Source of the DNA: Promethearchaeia archaeon
GTDB lineage: Archaea > Asgardarchaeota > Lokiarchaeia > Sigyniarchaeales > SOKP01
Direction: 5' to 3'
NCBI GenBank assembly: GCA_029856445.1
Contig: JAHQWY010000003.1
Location: 1-34,430, forward strand
DNA length: 34,430 nt
The notes beneath the pieces were generated by a model. It saw nothing but the letters and a program-made list of their open reading frames with translations. It was not told where the DNA came from and did no database searches. A program made the translations under genes and the position numbers. Shown piece by piece: positions 9,400 through 19,151 of this stretch (positions are counted from its first letter, which is position 1; every line of letters starts with the position of its first letter).

Positions 9400-10125
9400 T
9401 TGAATGAAAATCTTATGAAAGGAAATGTTGTTATAAAGATTGGTGGATCTTTACTATTTACTGAGAATAAAAAAATTAATTCAAATGAAATAGCTAAATT
9501 TTGCAGAATTTTAAAAAATAAAAAATTCACAGGAAAACTTGTTGTTATTTGCGGAGGAGGATTACTTGCAAGAGAATACATAGATGCAGTTCGATCGTTT
9601 AATGGATCAGAAGCTTTATGTGATACTTTTGGAATAGAAATTTCCCGGATTAATTCTAAATTATTAATCGCTTCCTTTCAAGATTTTGCATATCCTTTAG
9701 TGCCAAGTTCAATTGAAGAGCTTTCTAAAGCTTTACTTTTTGAGAAAATAATAGTAATGGGAGGATTACAACCAGGTCAATCAACCACTTCTGTAGCATT
9801 AGAAGTTGCTGAATTTATTGGGGCAGAGAATGTAATAGTTCTTACTGATGTAGAAGGCATATACGATAAAGATCCTAAAAAATTTACAGATGCAAAATTG
9901 CTTAAAAATCTCCACTATGATCAATTGAGGGAACTATTATTAGAAATGACTAATGATAAACAAGCTGCTGCAGGGGAGTATCGAATTTTTGACACAGTTT
10001 CTTTACAAATTCTAAAACGTAGTGATATCAGAGTTATAGTCATGTCAGGGAAAGATTTAAACAACTTTAGTAAGTTTTGGGACGGAGAAAAAGACATAAA
10101 TGGTACAGTAATCTCAAAGAAATAG
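9400..10125 (+). CDS. pyrH: Archaeal-type UMP kinase (amino acid kinase family)
   Basis: VVIKIGGSLL, GGGLLAREYI, GGLQPGQSTTSVALEVAEFI, VLTDVEGIYDKDPKKF. Confidence 0.82.
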   Translation: MNENLMKGNVVIKIGGSLLFTENKKINSNEIAKFCRILKNKKFTGKLVVICGGGLLAREYIDAVRSFNGSEALCDTFGIEISRINSKLLIASFQDFAYPLVPSSIEELSKALLFEKIIVMGGLQPGQSTTSVALEVAEFIGAENVIVLTDVEGIYDKDPKKFTDAKLLKNLHYDQLRELLLEMTNDKQAAAGEYRIFDTVSLQILKRSDIRVIVMSGKDLNNFSKFWDGEKDINGTVISKK

Positions 10126-10190
10126 AGAAATCATAAAATATTTTAACTAATAAATTTTTATAAAAATTATTTATGGATTAGCATAAATAA

Positions 10191-10442
10191 TTGGAAAATA
10201 AAATGTCTCAATCTTCATGGAAGGATCAAATAAAAAAGAAATGGGGACCTCATAGCCATTGTCCTATTTGTGGTAAGGCTATGTCAACAGATAAAAAATT
10301 CTGTAGTCAGAATTGTAGAGATAATATGGTAGAACGTGAAAGAAAACAAAAGAAAAAGGGACGATTTCAATGTGTGTTTTTAATAGTAATGATGGTTGCT
10401 ATGATGTTATTTATGTTCATACTACCTTTAATCGGTAGTTAG
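10191..10442 (+). CDS. DUF2116-type zinc-ribbon protein with one C-terminal transmembrane segment
   Basis: HCPICGKAMSTDKKFCSQNCRDN then FQCVFLIVMMVAMMLFMFILPLIGS tail. Confidence 0.82.
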   Translation: MENKMSQSSWKDQIKKKWGPHSHCPICGKAMSTDKKFCSQNCRDNMVERERKQKKKGRFQCVFLIVMMVAMMLFMFILPLIGS

Positions 10443-10559
10443 GGAAGATTAGGCTCCAAATTAATCTCTTTAATTTTTCTTATAATAATCTGATCCTAAC
10501 GTTTAAACAATTCCCAATAATCTGATCTGGCTTTATAATTTTAAATGCAGAGAGAGGGA

Positions 10560-10598
10560 TTTCCAAAGGTTGCGAAAAGCCACAATATACCTGCCTTA
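10560..10598 (-). other. tRNA-Leu intron 2 (39 nt, T-loop 59/60)
   Basis: BHB: T-stem outer helix, TTCA/TGGA central helix, 3-nt bulges AAT and AAT, AAGG/CCTT inner helix. Confidence 0.88.
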
Positions 10599-10645
10599 TT
10601 TGAACCCCCGTAGGCCTATGCCAATGGATCTTGAGTCCATCACCG

Positions 10646-10670
10646 CAAATCGCTTGTATCATAACAAGCT
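10646..10670 (-). other. tRNA-Leu intron 1 (25 nt, D-loop/D-stem 21/22)
   Basis: Inner helix GCTTGT/ACAAGC, central helix GGTC/GATT (two G-T pairs), bulges AAA and TGC; removal restores the 11-nt D-loop and ACC/GGT D-stem. Confidence 0.82.
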
Positions 10671-10720
10671 TTGACCGGGCTTGGTTATCTCTGCATTTTG
10701 AAATAATAATGACATGAAAG

Positions 10721-10730
10721 ATATAAACCT
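10721..10730 (-). promoter_or_regulatory. Putative TATA box/BRE of tRNA-Leu
   Basis: aggtttatat on the minus strand, about 27-36 nt upstream of the tRNA 5' end. Confidence 0.45.
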
Positions 10731-10766
10731 TACCTTTTTTTGTTAAAAAGCAATCAACAAATATAA

Positions 10767-11129
10767 TTATTCTTTTTTCCTTACCTCATCTAAAACTTCG
10801 TTTATAAAATTAACTAAGGGTTTAATAATATCTTCCTCCTTCTCTCTATTTCTCAGAAATAAAAGGAGTAAGACAGGAGCCTCTAATACTTTGGAAGCTT
10901 TTTCAGCAATTATCGTACTTAATAATTTACTATTCATACCAAATAAATTATATGATGCTGTAGGTGATCTAATCCCCTCAACTACAGGAGGGCTCCCTAA
11001 AGTAACATTTCCTATTCCTAAATCCCGCTGATCAGAGATAAGTAACAAAAAACTCTTAAATAATTTGAAAAGATTTAAATAAATTATATTGTCATTAATT
11101 TCTATATTTCGTTCTGCCAATAATTTCAT
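10767..11129 (-). CDS. Hypothetical protein (120 aa)
   Basis: Open frame downstream of the roadblock-like gene on the same strand; no family recognised. Confidence 0.6.
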   Translation of the reverse strand: MKLLAERNIEINDNIIYLNLFKLFKSFLLLISDQRDLGIGNVTLGSPPVVEGIRSPTASYNLFGMNSKLLSTIIAEKASKVLEAPVLLLLFLRNREKEEDIIKPLVNFINEVLDEVRKKE

Positions 11130-11194
11130 TAATTTATCAAATATTCTTCTAATTCCGTTTTAAATGATGTGTTCAATATCTGAAGCAAAAAAAA

Positions 11195-11701
11195 TTAATC
11201 TGAGGAAATTACTACATCAGAAATTCTTTGTCTTCTAATATCAAAATCATGATCTAAATGAATTGTTATACAATGAAGATCTTTTTTTTCAAGATTTTTA
11301 TGAACATAACTTACAGGGACAACGGGTAATTCTGATTCATTAACTATTTTTTTTGGAACGGGAATAAGAATAACTGCTTCACATCTCTCACAATTAACTA
11401 AAACTACTTTCACATCAGGAGATTCAATTTTCTTATACCTTTTTAGAACATCTGGAGCTAGATCTGGAGAATCTATCGATATTTTATCTTTCTTCTTTGG
11501 GGGTTCAGGAACAGAGGGGATATGAAGATCTTTGTGTTCCTTTGTTGAATAATCTGGTTGCTCAACAATTTTTTTTGGTTTTGAATCAGTGTTTTTTGCA
11601 TCAACCTCTTTCAATTTTACTCCTCCCTGCTTTTTAGAATCATTTCGTTTATGTCTTTTTCCCTTCTTATCTAAATTTTTATCCGTTTCCAAAATTGTCA
11701 C
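11195..11701 (-). CDS. Hypothetical protein with basic low-complexity N-terminus and compact C-terminal domain
   Basis: Lys-rich first ~90 aa, then VKVVLVNCERCEAVILIPVPKK...KDLHCITIHLDHDFDIRRQRISDVVIS. Confidence 0.65.
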   Translation of the reverse strand: MTILETDKNLDKKGKRHKRNDSKKQGGVKLKEVDAKNTDSKPKKIVEQPDYSTKEHKDLHIPSVPEPPKKKDKISIDSPDLAPDVLKRYKKIESPDVKVVLVNCERCEAVILIPVPKKIVNESELPVVPVSYVHKNLEKKDLHCITIHLDHDFDIRRQRISDVVISSD

Positions 11702-11817
11702 TACTAGAATATATTTCAGATTTAACTAATTATATCATATCTGAAATAATAAAAAAGTTTTGACAAAAAATCTATTATTTTTTAATAATTTGTTCAAGGT
11801 TTATATTAAAGTAAAAT

Positions 11818-12453
11818 TTAAACGCCAAAAATTTGTCGTAATTCATTATATATTTTTGATAAATCAGAAATGATTTGAGCATTATTTTGTTGAAGATAAT
11901 AACTTACATATCCAGCTAAGCCCTCACTATCCTTTATCCAATCTAAGAAGGTTTTAATCTCGCCTTGTAGTTGTGGATCTATACTAGGGGCTCCACCAAC
12001 GGCAGCTGTTCCAACAGTAGTCGAAGTTCCTCCCATTTGGGATGCTTTTTGACCTAATTGAGCACTTGAATCCATATATGGTCCTTGTGATCTCATAGAT
12101 CCAACAGCCCTTTGTACATCCATTATTGCCCCACGAGCATCCCCATCTGGCTGAAGATAGCAAATAAGTTTATGTTCATCATCCTTTGCAGCGCAAATAC
12201 TTCCTTCGCCTTTTAAAGATATCGCGACCATACGTTCAGTCTCCATCTGCAATATCGAATATTTTACTCCTGAAACCATAATAAATTGAGCATTTTGACC
12301 CATCCAACTTGATACTACTCTATCAACATCTCCACTAATATCCCAGTTGTCTGTGCTATATATAATTTGTTTCCCTTTAATTACTGTTGCTGCTATAATG
12401 TTAGGATCTGATTGCATTAAATTATATACTGCGGTTGCAGGATCTACTGGCAT
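11818..12453 (-). CDS. Roadblock/LC7-like protein with a C-terminal extension
   Basis: PNIIAATVIKGKQIIYSTDNWDI...ILQMETERMVAISLKGEGSICAAKDDEHKLICYL roadblock-like pattern, Gly/Ser/Thr linker, helical tail. Confidence 0.65.
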   Translation of the reverse strand: MPVDPATAVYNLMQSDPNIIAATVIKGKQIIYSTDNWDISGDVDRVVSSWMGQNAQFIMVSGVKYSILQMETERMVAISLKGEGSICAAKDDEHKLICYLQPDGDARGAIMDVQRAVGSMRSQGPYMDSSAQLGQKASQMGGTSTTVGTAAVGGAPSIDPQLQGEIKTFLDWIKDSEGLAGYVSYYLQQNNAQIISDLSKIYNELRQIFGV

Positions 12454-12573
12454 CTTTTTCTCCTTTTTTATGGTTTTGTTATAGACTTGTAAAAATTAGC
12501 GAAATTACATTTTATTATAAAATAATTATAAACTGATTTTTTAAAAATTTATCTATAACATTAATATAGCATT

Positions 12574-13038
12574 TTATTTCTTTTTTTTAATATTTATTTT
12601 GCCAAATTTTGGTTTATTATACAATTTATATTTATCAGAATTTTCTTGGTTTTTTTCTTGATATCCTAATTCAAAATTTAGTTTATTTTTATCGAAATTA
12701 TGGTGCAAATCATCTCGATTTCTCATATTTTTGAGGTGATCATTAAGATTTTTGGGATTTTTGAATAATTTTCCACAAGCAGGACAACTTGGTGACTCCT
12801 TTTCTAGAAGTCCTTTAGGCGTTGTAACAATGACAGGAAAATCCTTTTTTACTACGGGTTGACCTTTAGTATACCGACAAAAATGTTTAACCAATTTTCC
12901 ATATGGGGGATAATTAAAAAAAATCTTACTTCCATGCCGGCATTCCCAATATAATACATCTGCACCACATTTTGAGCATTTTGTTTGAAAAGATCGAAGA
13001 TAACAATGTTTTCCGTGTGATTTATAATAATGTCGCAT
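12574..13038 (-). CDS. Zinc-finger protein (zinc ribbon plus C2H2-like finger)
   Basis: CSKCGADVLYWECRHGSKIFFN...KHFC and CPACGKLFKNPKNLNDHLKNMRNRDDLHH. Confidence 0.75.
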   Translation of the reverse strand: MRHYYKSHGKHCYLRSFQTKCSKCGADVLYWECRHGSKIFFNYPPYGKLVKHFCRYTKGQPVVKKDFPVIVTTPKGLLEKESPSCPACGKLFKNPKNLNDHLKNMRNRDDLHHNFDKNKLNFELGYQEKNQENSDKYKLYNKPKFGKINIKKKK

Positions 13039-13197
13039 TATATTAAGAGAAAGAACAAACTTATTAAAATGTTTCGATCTATAGTGAAAACCAAAAATTA
13101 AAAATTAAGATCATTATTAATGGATAAATCCTCAAAACGCAAATATTTATATTTGCAAGATTAATTATGAGAATTAAAGAATAGAATTTTTAAAGGG

Positions 13198-14136
13198 TTG
13201 AATTTGGTGGATCTTTCAATACCTCAAAAAAATTTAAATTTATGCCCAGAATGTGGTAACAAAAATTTAATCTCTGACGATACACGCGGTGAGGTTGTTT
13301 GCAATGATTGTGGTTTAGTTTTAAGCCAAAGAGTCATAGATTCTGGCCCTGAATGGCGAGCATTCACTTCTGAAGAGGCAAATAGGAAAGTTAGAGTTGG
13401 AGCACCTACAACTTTAACTCTCCATGATAAAGGATTAAGTACTATGATAGGTTGGAAGAATAAGGATGCTTTCGGGAAAACAATCAGTCCAAAAATGAAA
13501 GCTGAGGTCTATCGTTTAAGGAAATGGCATGTCAGAACCCGAACTAATAAATCTATTGATAGAAACCTAGCATATGCTATGAATGAATTAGATCGATTTG
13601 CTTCACAACTTAATCTTTCTAAAGACATTAAGGAATCTGCAGCTCACATCTACAGAAAAATGGCGAATAAAAATTTAATCAGAGGGAGATCGATTGAAGC
13701 AATGTTGATTGCATCCATTTACCTATCCTGTAGACTAAATAATATACCAAAAACTCTCGATGATTTTATAGAATTTGCTTCAGTTGACAAAAAAAAGATC
13801 GCACGATGTTATAGACTTATACTAAATGAGCTTAAATTAAACATACATGTTTCTTCTCCGATAAATTTCATCCCTCGATTTTGTGCTGATTTAAAATTAT
13901 CTGGTAGAACTCAAAACAGAGCTGCATCGATTCTAGAGCTTGCTAAAATGCATCGAATTACAGCAGGAAAGGCTCCAACCGGTTTAGCAGGTGCAGCATT
14001 ATATGTTGCTGCGATACAAGAAGGAGAAAGGCGAACTCAAAAAGAGATTTCAATCACAGCAGGAGTTACTGAAGCAACCATCCGAAATAGATACAAAGAA
14101 TTAGTAAATCATTTGAAATTCAATTTAAACGTTTAA
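13198..14136 (+). CDS. tfb: Transcription initiation factor TFB (TFIIB homologue)
   Basis: CPECGNKNLISDDTRGEVVCNDCGLVL zinc ribbon, SGPEWRAF, two cyclin-like repeats; start appears to be TTG. Confidence 0.96.
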   Translation: MNLVDLSIPQKNLNLCPECGNKNLISDDTRGEVVCNDCGLVLSQRVIDSGPEWRAFTSEEANRKVRVGAPTTLTLHDKGLSTMIGWKNKDAFGKTISPKMKAEVYRLRKWHVRTRTNKSIDRNLAYAMNELDRFASQLNLSKDIKESAAHIYRKMANKNLIRGRSIEAMLIASIYLSCRLNNIPKTLDDFIEFASVDKKKIARCYRLILNELKLNIHVSSPINFIPRFCADLKLSGRTQNRAASILELAKMHRITAGKAPTGLAGAALYVAAIQEGERRTQKEISITAGVTEATIRNRYKELVNHLKFNLNV

Positions 14137-14169
14137 TAAAGGACCAATAATTTTAGAAAATGTTTAATT

Positions 14170-14319
14170 TTAACGAACTTTAATTCGTTTTATTACATCT
14201 GGTCTTTTCTTATATAAAATCCGAAATCCACAGTGAGAACATTTAATACCTGGAAGTGCGCTCAATTCTTTTTTACTTACTTCTTTCCCGCAACTCTTTC
14301 TAGCACACACATATTTCAT
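14170..14319 (-). CDS. rpoP: DNA-directed RNA polymerase subunit P (Rpb12 homologue), 49 aa, absent from the ORF track
   Basis: Manual translation: MKYVCARKSCGKEVSKKELSALPGIKCSHCGFRILYKKRPDVIKRIKVR*; the IKCSHCGFRILYKKRP signature is typical of RpoP. Confidence 0.93.
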   Translation of the reverse strand: MKYVCARKSCGKEVSKKELSALPGIKCSHCGFRILYKKRPDVIKRIKVR

Positions 14320-14417
14320 ATTATATTCAAATATTTTATGATTAAAATATTTTTTGCTTAAGAACAGTAAAATTGAAAAATTTAATGAAAAAGAAGTTGA
14401 TTATAAATTATTAGGTA

Positions 14418-15227
14418 CTAAATATAAAGCGATTTTCTTTTATCCTCTGTATCCACAACCTGGAGAGTATCAAGATCTTTTTCTAATTGATCTTTCTTAA
14501 TTTGAAGGTTTTTAGTTATATCTTCAATATTTTCTAGCGAATATTTCTTTTTAATTGGCAATGTAAACGATTTTTTAAGCATTTCTAAAAGTGTGATTGA
14601 TGCTCTTAAATCAGTAATATCCTCATTAACCATAGCCATATTATCTGTTTCAGCGAGAAAAACTAAACCATCAATATTAAATCGTGCTTTTGCTAGCGTT
14701 GGAATTAATCCATTTGCACCAATTATCACACCTTTCTGAATTTTTTGGCAATTAGTTACAACTAAATAATTTTCTAAAATTTCTCGATTTGTAGAGCTAA
14801 CAAATATTTGTGGAGTTTTTGAATTAAGTTTTCGACTGCTCACAGGATAAGCACCAAGCGCAACTATAAGTTTTATCCCGTACTGATTAATTATTTCTGT
14901 AAGGAAATTGGAGATACGATAAATTCCCTTAGGTGTTAAACTTTGAGCATCAGCAGTTATTAAAATAATATCTCTTAATTCATTTGGGTCTTTCCAAAAT
15001 AAAATTTCTGCTTTAGGAGCAGATAAGATACTATCATCAACTATCGCTCCTGCAGGATAATCATCAAAAATAATATCCATTAAATTTTGAGCATTAAGTT
15101 GCCCTATTAATGAATCTAAAGCAAATTTACCTACATCGGCAATTCCTGGCATTCCTAAGATACATAATGGCTTTATGAATTGTTTCTTAGAAAGGTCGAC
15201 ATGTTGAATAATTCTTATACCTTCCAT
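14418..15227 (-). CDS. PAC2 family protein (proteasome assembly chaperone-like)
   Basis: LCILGMPGIADVGKFALDSLI, IIFDDYPAGAIVDDSIL, GVIIGANGLIPTLAKARFNIDGLVFLAET. Confidence 0.85.
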   Translation of the reverse strand: MEGIRIIQHVDLSKKQFIKPLCILGMPGIADVGKFALDSLIGQLNAQNLMDIIFDDYPAGAIVDDSILSAPKAEILFWKDPNELRDIILITADAQSLTPKGIYRISNFLTEIINQYGIKLIVALGAYPVSSRKLNSKTPQIFVSSTNREILENYLVVTNCQKIQKGVIIGANGLIPTLAKARFNIDGLVFLAETDNMAMVNEDITDLRASITLLEMLKKSFTLPIKKKYSLENIEDITKNLQIKKDQLEKDLDTLQVVDTEDKRKSLYI

Positions 15228-15447
15228 AGATTAAACCTTCTTTTCACAAAAATATATCTAATAATAGGGTATTTTTATCAGTTTAAAATGGATATATTAT
15301 CCTCGTAGAATTTTAAAATCATCATGATAATACGCTTTTAAAGCGCTCGATCACAATATTTCAATATTATCCAAAAATTAATTTTTAGGTACAGCTTAAA
15401 TATCTTAATATAAAACTCAGTTTTTGTTTAAAGAAAGAAGAATATAA

Positions 15448-16047
15448 ATGACAAATTTAGAATATAAGTGTCAATTGTGCGGAACATGTTGCCATGAGAT
15501 TCCTGGAGAATATGTTAAAAGGATTCCTATATATCCAGACGAAGCAGATAGATTAATTGAAATAGCCAAAAAAAGAAATGTTGATTTCAGGATAATCGAA
15601 GATTTAGTCTTTCCAGATATAAAAAACGAAAAAATAATGGTCCTAACTTATCGAATAAGGTTAGATAATGAATCAAAAGGTTGCCCTTTTTATAGTAAAA
15701 CAACAGGTTGCACAATCCAGGATGTTAAACCTTTAGCTTGTCAAGCATATCCATTAGCTTTAAAACGACTTGATGCATTTAATTTTGCAATATCTATTGA
15801 TCCTTTATGTAATTTTGTTATTATGAATTACGATGAGTTAGAGAAAACCGATTTGGAAAAATTAAGAGAAATTTTTAAAGAAGAATATCCAAAAGCAGAA
15901 AATTTTTACCGAAAAAACAAAAAGCTTATGTTTAAAATTAGAAAATTAGAGGTTACTAACAAAATTAAAATCCCTCACGAAATAAATTTGGAGAACTTCA
16001 ATGATTATCTAAAAAGATGGAATCGTACAGAGATTAGAGTAAACTAA
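15448..16047 (+). CDS. YkgJ family Cys-cluster (zinc or iron chelating) protein
   Basis: CQLCGTCCHEIPGEY and GCPFYSKTTGCTIQDVKPLACQAYPL. Confidence 0.85.
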   Translation: MTNLEYKCQLCGTCCHEIPGEYVKRIPIYPDEADRLIEIAKKRNVDFRIIEDLVFPDIKNEKIMVLTYRIRLDNESKGCPFYSKTTGCTIQDVKPLACQAYPLALKRLDAFNFAISIDPLCNFVIMNYDELEKTDLEKLREIFKEEYPKAENFYRKNKKLMFKIRKLEVTNKIKIPHEINLENFNDYLKRWNRTEIRVN

Positions 16048-16075
16048 TTTTGTTTCTGTGAATATTGGGATGAAT

Positions 16076-16468
16076 CTAAATTTTTAACTTTAAATCTTTA
16101 ATTAACTCTTTGAATTTGCTCTCTTCCAATTCTTTTTCATAGAATTTATTAAAACCTTCACTTATCACCTGGGCTAATATATGCTTACAGAATTTCCTTT
16201 TTTTATGTACAACAACGTTTTTATAGAAATCTTGACAAGAACAGAATAATCTTGGATAGATCAAATGTTCTTGATTTTCACCCATAGCAGTCCAAACGAT
16301 CCTATTTGACGGCGTGTAGATATATTTTGTAATTCCTCTTTTTAATACCTCTAATACGTCGTTAGATTTATCGGGAAATATGTTTTCTATGAATGAGATA
16401 AAATCTTCGTCAATTAATTGCTTTTGTTTCGCTTGTTCAAAAACCTTCAATAATAAATCTTTTGACAT
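16076..16468 (-). CDS. SWIM zinc-finger protein
   Basis: CSCQDFYKNVVVHKKRKFCKH matches CxC-xn-CxH. Confidence 0.85.
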   Translation of the reverse strand: MSKDLLLKVFEQAKQKQLIDEDFISFIENIFPDKSNDVLEVLKRGITKYIYTPSNRIVWTAMGENQEHLIYPRLFCSCQDFYKNVVVHKKRKFCKHILAQVISEGFNKFYEKELEESKFKELIKDLKLKI

Positions 16469-16519
16469 TTTCTCTAATATAGTAATAGTATCAATAAATA
16501 AAAAACGATCATCAAAATA

Positions 16520-17809
16520 TTGAATAATATATTATATCTTCCAACTCGATATTTCCCAGCCATTTCTGGCGCCGAATTCTATTTCCAAAGAATGGCAGAG
16601 ATATTAACTTCGAAATACAATTATAAAATAGATATTTATACTTCAAATGCTATAGATTTTAAAGCTTTACGAGATCCCAAAGGGAAGGTATTAAAACCCG
16701 ATAATAAATTATTCCATAAGGTAAATTCCCTGAAAATAAAAAGATTTCCAATAAATTATAACCTTTCAGAAAATGAGATTTATCAAAGGCTAAAAAATAT
16801 TGAGTCTTTTAATTCGTTAAATCTCAGTAGAGAATGTGTAACAAAATTTATTAAAAATGGACCATATTTAGAAGATTTAATAAAGTTCTTCATTACTAGT
16901 AATGAAGAGAATTATGATTTGATTCATACAACATTTTTCCCATATTTTAATTTAGTTATTTGTTTACTCTTTGGAAAAATTTTAGAAGTCCCCACGATTT
17001 GTACGCCCTTTTTTCATTTTTCAAATCCACGATATTCAGATTCAGTTTTAAATAAAATATTAAGCAAGTTTGATCGGATTATTGCTTGTACATATATTGA
17101 AAAAAAGATCTTAGTTGATAAATTTAAAATTCAAAACGAAAAGATAGACGTTATTCCTATGGGTGTAGATGATAAAATATTCAGAAGTAACCGTAAAATG
17201 CAAACAAATCATTATAAATTTAAAGAACACTTTTTCCATGAAAAGGAAAAAAAATTTAGATTAATACTTTATTGTGGTAACAAAAATTACGAAAAAGGAG
17301 CTATTAGCATTTTAAAATCCATTCCTCTAATTCTTGAAAAAATCAAAAATGTATATTTTGTATTTATTGGACCTTCAAGTAAAGCTTACAATCGTGAATT
17401 ATCTAAAATTCTAAAATTTAAACGTGCTAGAATAATCAATTTTACTCCAGATAATTTAACAGGTTATTATGATAAAAAAAAAATAGCAGCCTTTAAAGAA
17501 GCTGATTTATATTTAATGCCTAGTAGAACTGATGCTTTTGGAATTGCCTTTTTAGAGGCTTGGGCTGCTGGAATACCAGTTATTGGAGCAAGAATAGGTG
17601 CAACTCCGGAAGTAATAAGAGAAAACATTGATGGGCTTTTAGTTGAATTTGATAATCCTCTAGATATTGCCCAAAAAGTTATCAAACTGATAAAAAATAA
17701 AAGGTTGAAAAAGAAGCTTGGATTATCTGGTCAACATAGAGTTTCCCAAAGTTATACATGGGACATAATTGCTAAAAAAACGCATAATACATATCAAAAC
17801 TTATTATGA
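16520..17809 (+). CDS. Glycosyltransferase family 4
   Basis: TRYFPAISGAEFYFQRMAEIL and DLYLMPSRTDAFGIAFLEAWAAGIPVIGARIGATPEVI. Confidence 0.92.
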   Translation: MNNILYLPTRYFPAISGAEFYFQRMAEILTSKYNYKIDIYTSNAIDFKALRDPKGKVLKPDNKLFHKVNSLKIKRFPINYNLSENEIYQRLKNIESFNSLNLSRECVTKFIKNGPYLEDLIKFFITSNEENYDLIHTTFFPYFNLVICLLFGKILEVPTICTPFFHFSNPRYSDSVLNKILSKFDRIIACTYIEKKILVDKFKIQNEKIDVIPMGVDDKIFRSNRKMQTNHYKFKEHFFHEKEKKFRLILYCGNKNYEKGAISILKSIPLILEKIKNVYFVFIGPSSKAYNRELSKILKFKRARIINFTPDNLTGYYDKKKIAAFKEADLYLMPSRTDAFGIAFLEAWAAGIPVIGARIGATPEVIRENIDGLLVEFDNPLDIAQKVIKLIKNKRLKKKLGLSGQHRVSQSYTWDIIAKKTHNTYQNLL

Positions 17810-17829
17810 TCATAAAGTTGATGAAATAA

Positions 17830-19050
17830 ATGAAAAATATTTCAGGAAATCCATATTTAAAAAGGAAAAATGGAAAAGTACTAATTGATTCAATACTCTT
17901 AGATGAGATAATCGAGCAATATAAAACACCTTTACTGATTTTATTAGAAAACAGGTTAAGAGATAATATTAAGTCATTTGTTAGTATTTTCAATGAAAAA
18001 TTTGAAAATTTTCAGAGTTTCTATTCATTCAAAGCTAATTACTTACCAGAAATCTGTAAGATTATTTGTTCTGAGGGTATTGGGGCAAAAACAGTAAGTG
18101 TACCTGAACTTAAATTAGCACTGAAACTTGGTTTTTCCCCCGATAAAATTTTAGTGGGTGCCCCTTATTTACCAGAAACTCTTATAGAATTAAGTATTAA
18201 GAGCAAAGTAAGAGAAATTATAATATATAGTATAAAAGATTTAAAGAAAGTAAATGATATAGCCCAAAAACATAATCATGTCCAAAATATCTGCATTAGA
18301 GTAAACTCCCCGAAATATATGAGTAAATTGGGTATTAAATTTGATGATGATAAAATCAAATTATTGAAAAAATCGATATTAGCATTTAAAAATATCAAAT
18401 TAACATCTATATTATCTCATTTTGGGACCCAAATGAATAACATTAAACAATATGAAAAAAACATCAAATCTCTAGTTTTAAACTTAGAATTATTATCAAA
18501 ATATGATATTCTATTTGAGAGTGTGAATCTAGGTGGAGGTTTTCCAGAAGCAACTGTTATAGCTCAAAATGAACTAAAAAAAATTGCAGAAATGACAAAG
18601 AGTTATTTTAAAAAATCTAACTTACAATGTCCTATGATAAGTTTTGAGCCTGGAAGATATTTTGTAGGTGATTCTGGCTTATATATATCAAAAATTGTCA
18701 ATGTGAGTGAAGATCGTTGGATTTTTATAGACATAGGAAACCACATTTGTCCTAAATTTGCGAGATGCTCTTTAAGATTTTATAATGCTACTCAGATTGA
18801 TAAACCTCACAAATATAAAACCTCGATAGCTGGTATTGTCCCTACTGATCAAGATGTTCTAGCAAAAAATTACTTCTTTACTCAAGATTTAAGAGAAGAT
18901 GATAATGTTATAGTGACAAACACAGGTGCTTATTGTTTAACTTTTTCAAATCGTTTCCCTTATCCCTTACCAATAATAGTCCTTATCAATGGGGATAAAA
19001 TTACAAAAATATTTGATCCTGATTTAAACAAAGATTTTTCATTAAATTAA
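17830..19050 (+). CDS. Fold-type III PLP decarboxylase-like protein (LysA/ODC family)
   Basis: FYSFKANYLPEIC Lys motif, SHFGTQ, VNLGGGFP, SFEPGRYFVGDSG. Confidence 0.85.
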   Translation: MKNISGNPYLKRKNGKVLIDSILLDEIIEQYKTPLLILLENRLRDNIKSFVSIFNEKFENFQSFYSFKANYLPEICKIICSEGIGAKTVSVPELKLALKLGFSPDKILVGAPYLPETLIELSIKSKVREIIIYSIKDLKKVNDIAQKHNHVQNICIRVNSPKYMSKLGIKFDDDKIKLLKKSILAFKNIKLTSILSHFGTQMNNIKQYEKNIKSLVLNLELLSKYDILFESVNLGGGFPEATVIAQNELKKIAEMTKSYFKKSNLQCPMISFEPGRYFVGDSGLYISKIVNVSEDRWIFIDIGNHICPKFARCSLRFYNATQIDKPHKYKTSIAGIVPTDQDVLAKNYFFTQDLREDDNVIVTNTGAYCLTFSNRFPYPLPIIVLINGDKITKIFDPDLNKDFSLN

Positions 19051-19151
19051 GCTTGGATTAGTATCAAAAAATGTAATACCCCAATAATACATTAATTCTA
19101 ATTTTTTTATTATATTCTTTTTTGTAGCAAGAATTGATTAATTGATAAATT

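Larger units (their letters stand above)
10546..10694 (-). tRNA. tRNA-Leu(CAA) with two introns
   Basis: Acceptor GCAGAGA/TCTCTGC, discriminator A, anticodon arm ATGGA-CTCAAGA-TCCAT, D-loop AGCCCGGTCAA, long variable arm, T-stem GGGGG/CCCTC, T-loop TTCAAA|T after intron removal. Confidence 0.92.

Noticed and set aside
9400-10125. Considered MfnE (methanofuran pathway kinase) for the amino acid kinase
   Set aside because: GGLQPGQSTTSVALEVAEFI and the VLTDVEGIYDKDPKKF region fit archaeal UMP kinase better; a phylogeny would settle it.
10480-10662. 60-aa minus-strand ORF
   Set aside because: Lies over tRNA-Leu(CAA) and its introns; coding explanation unnecessary.
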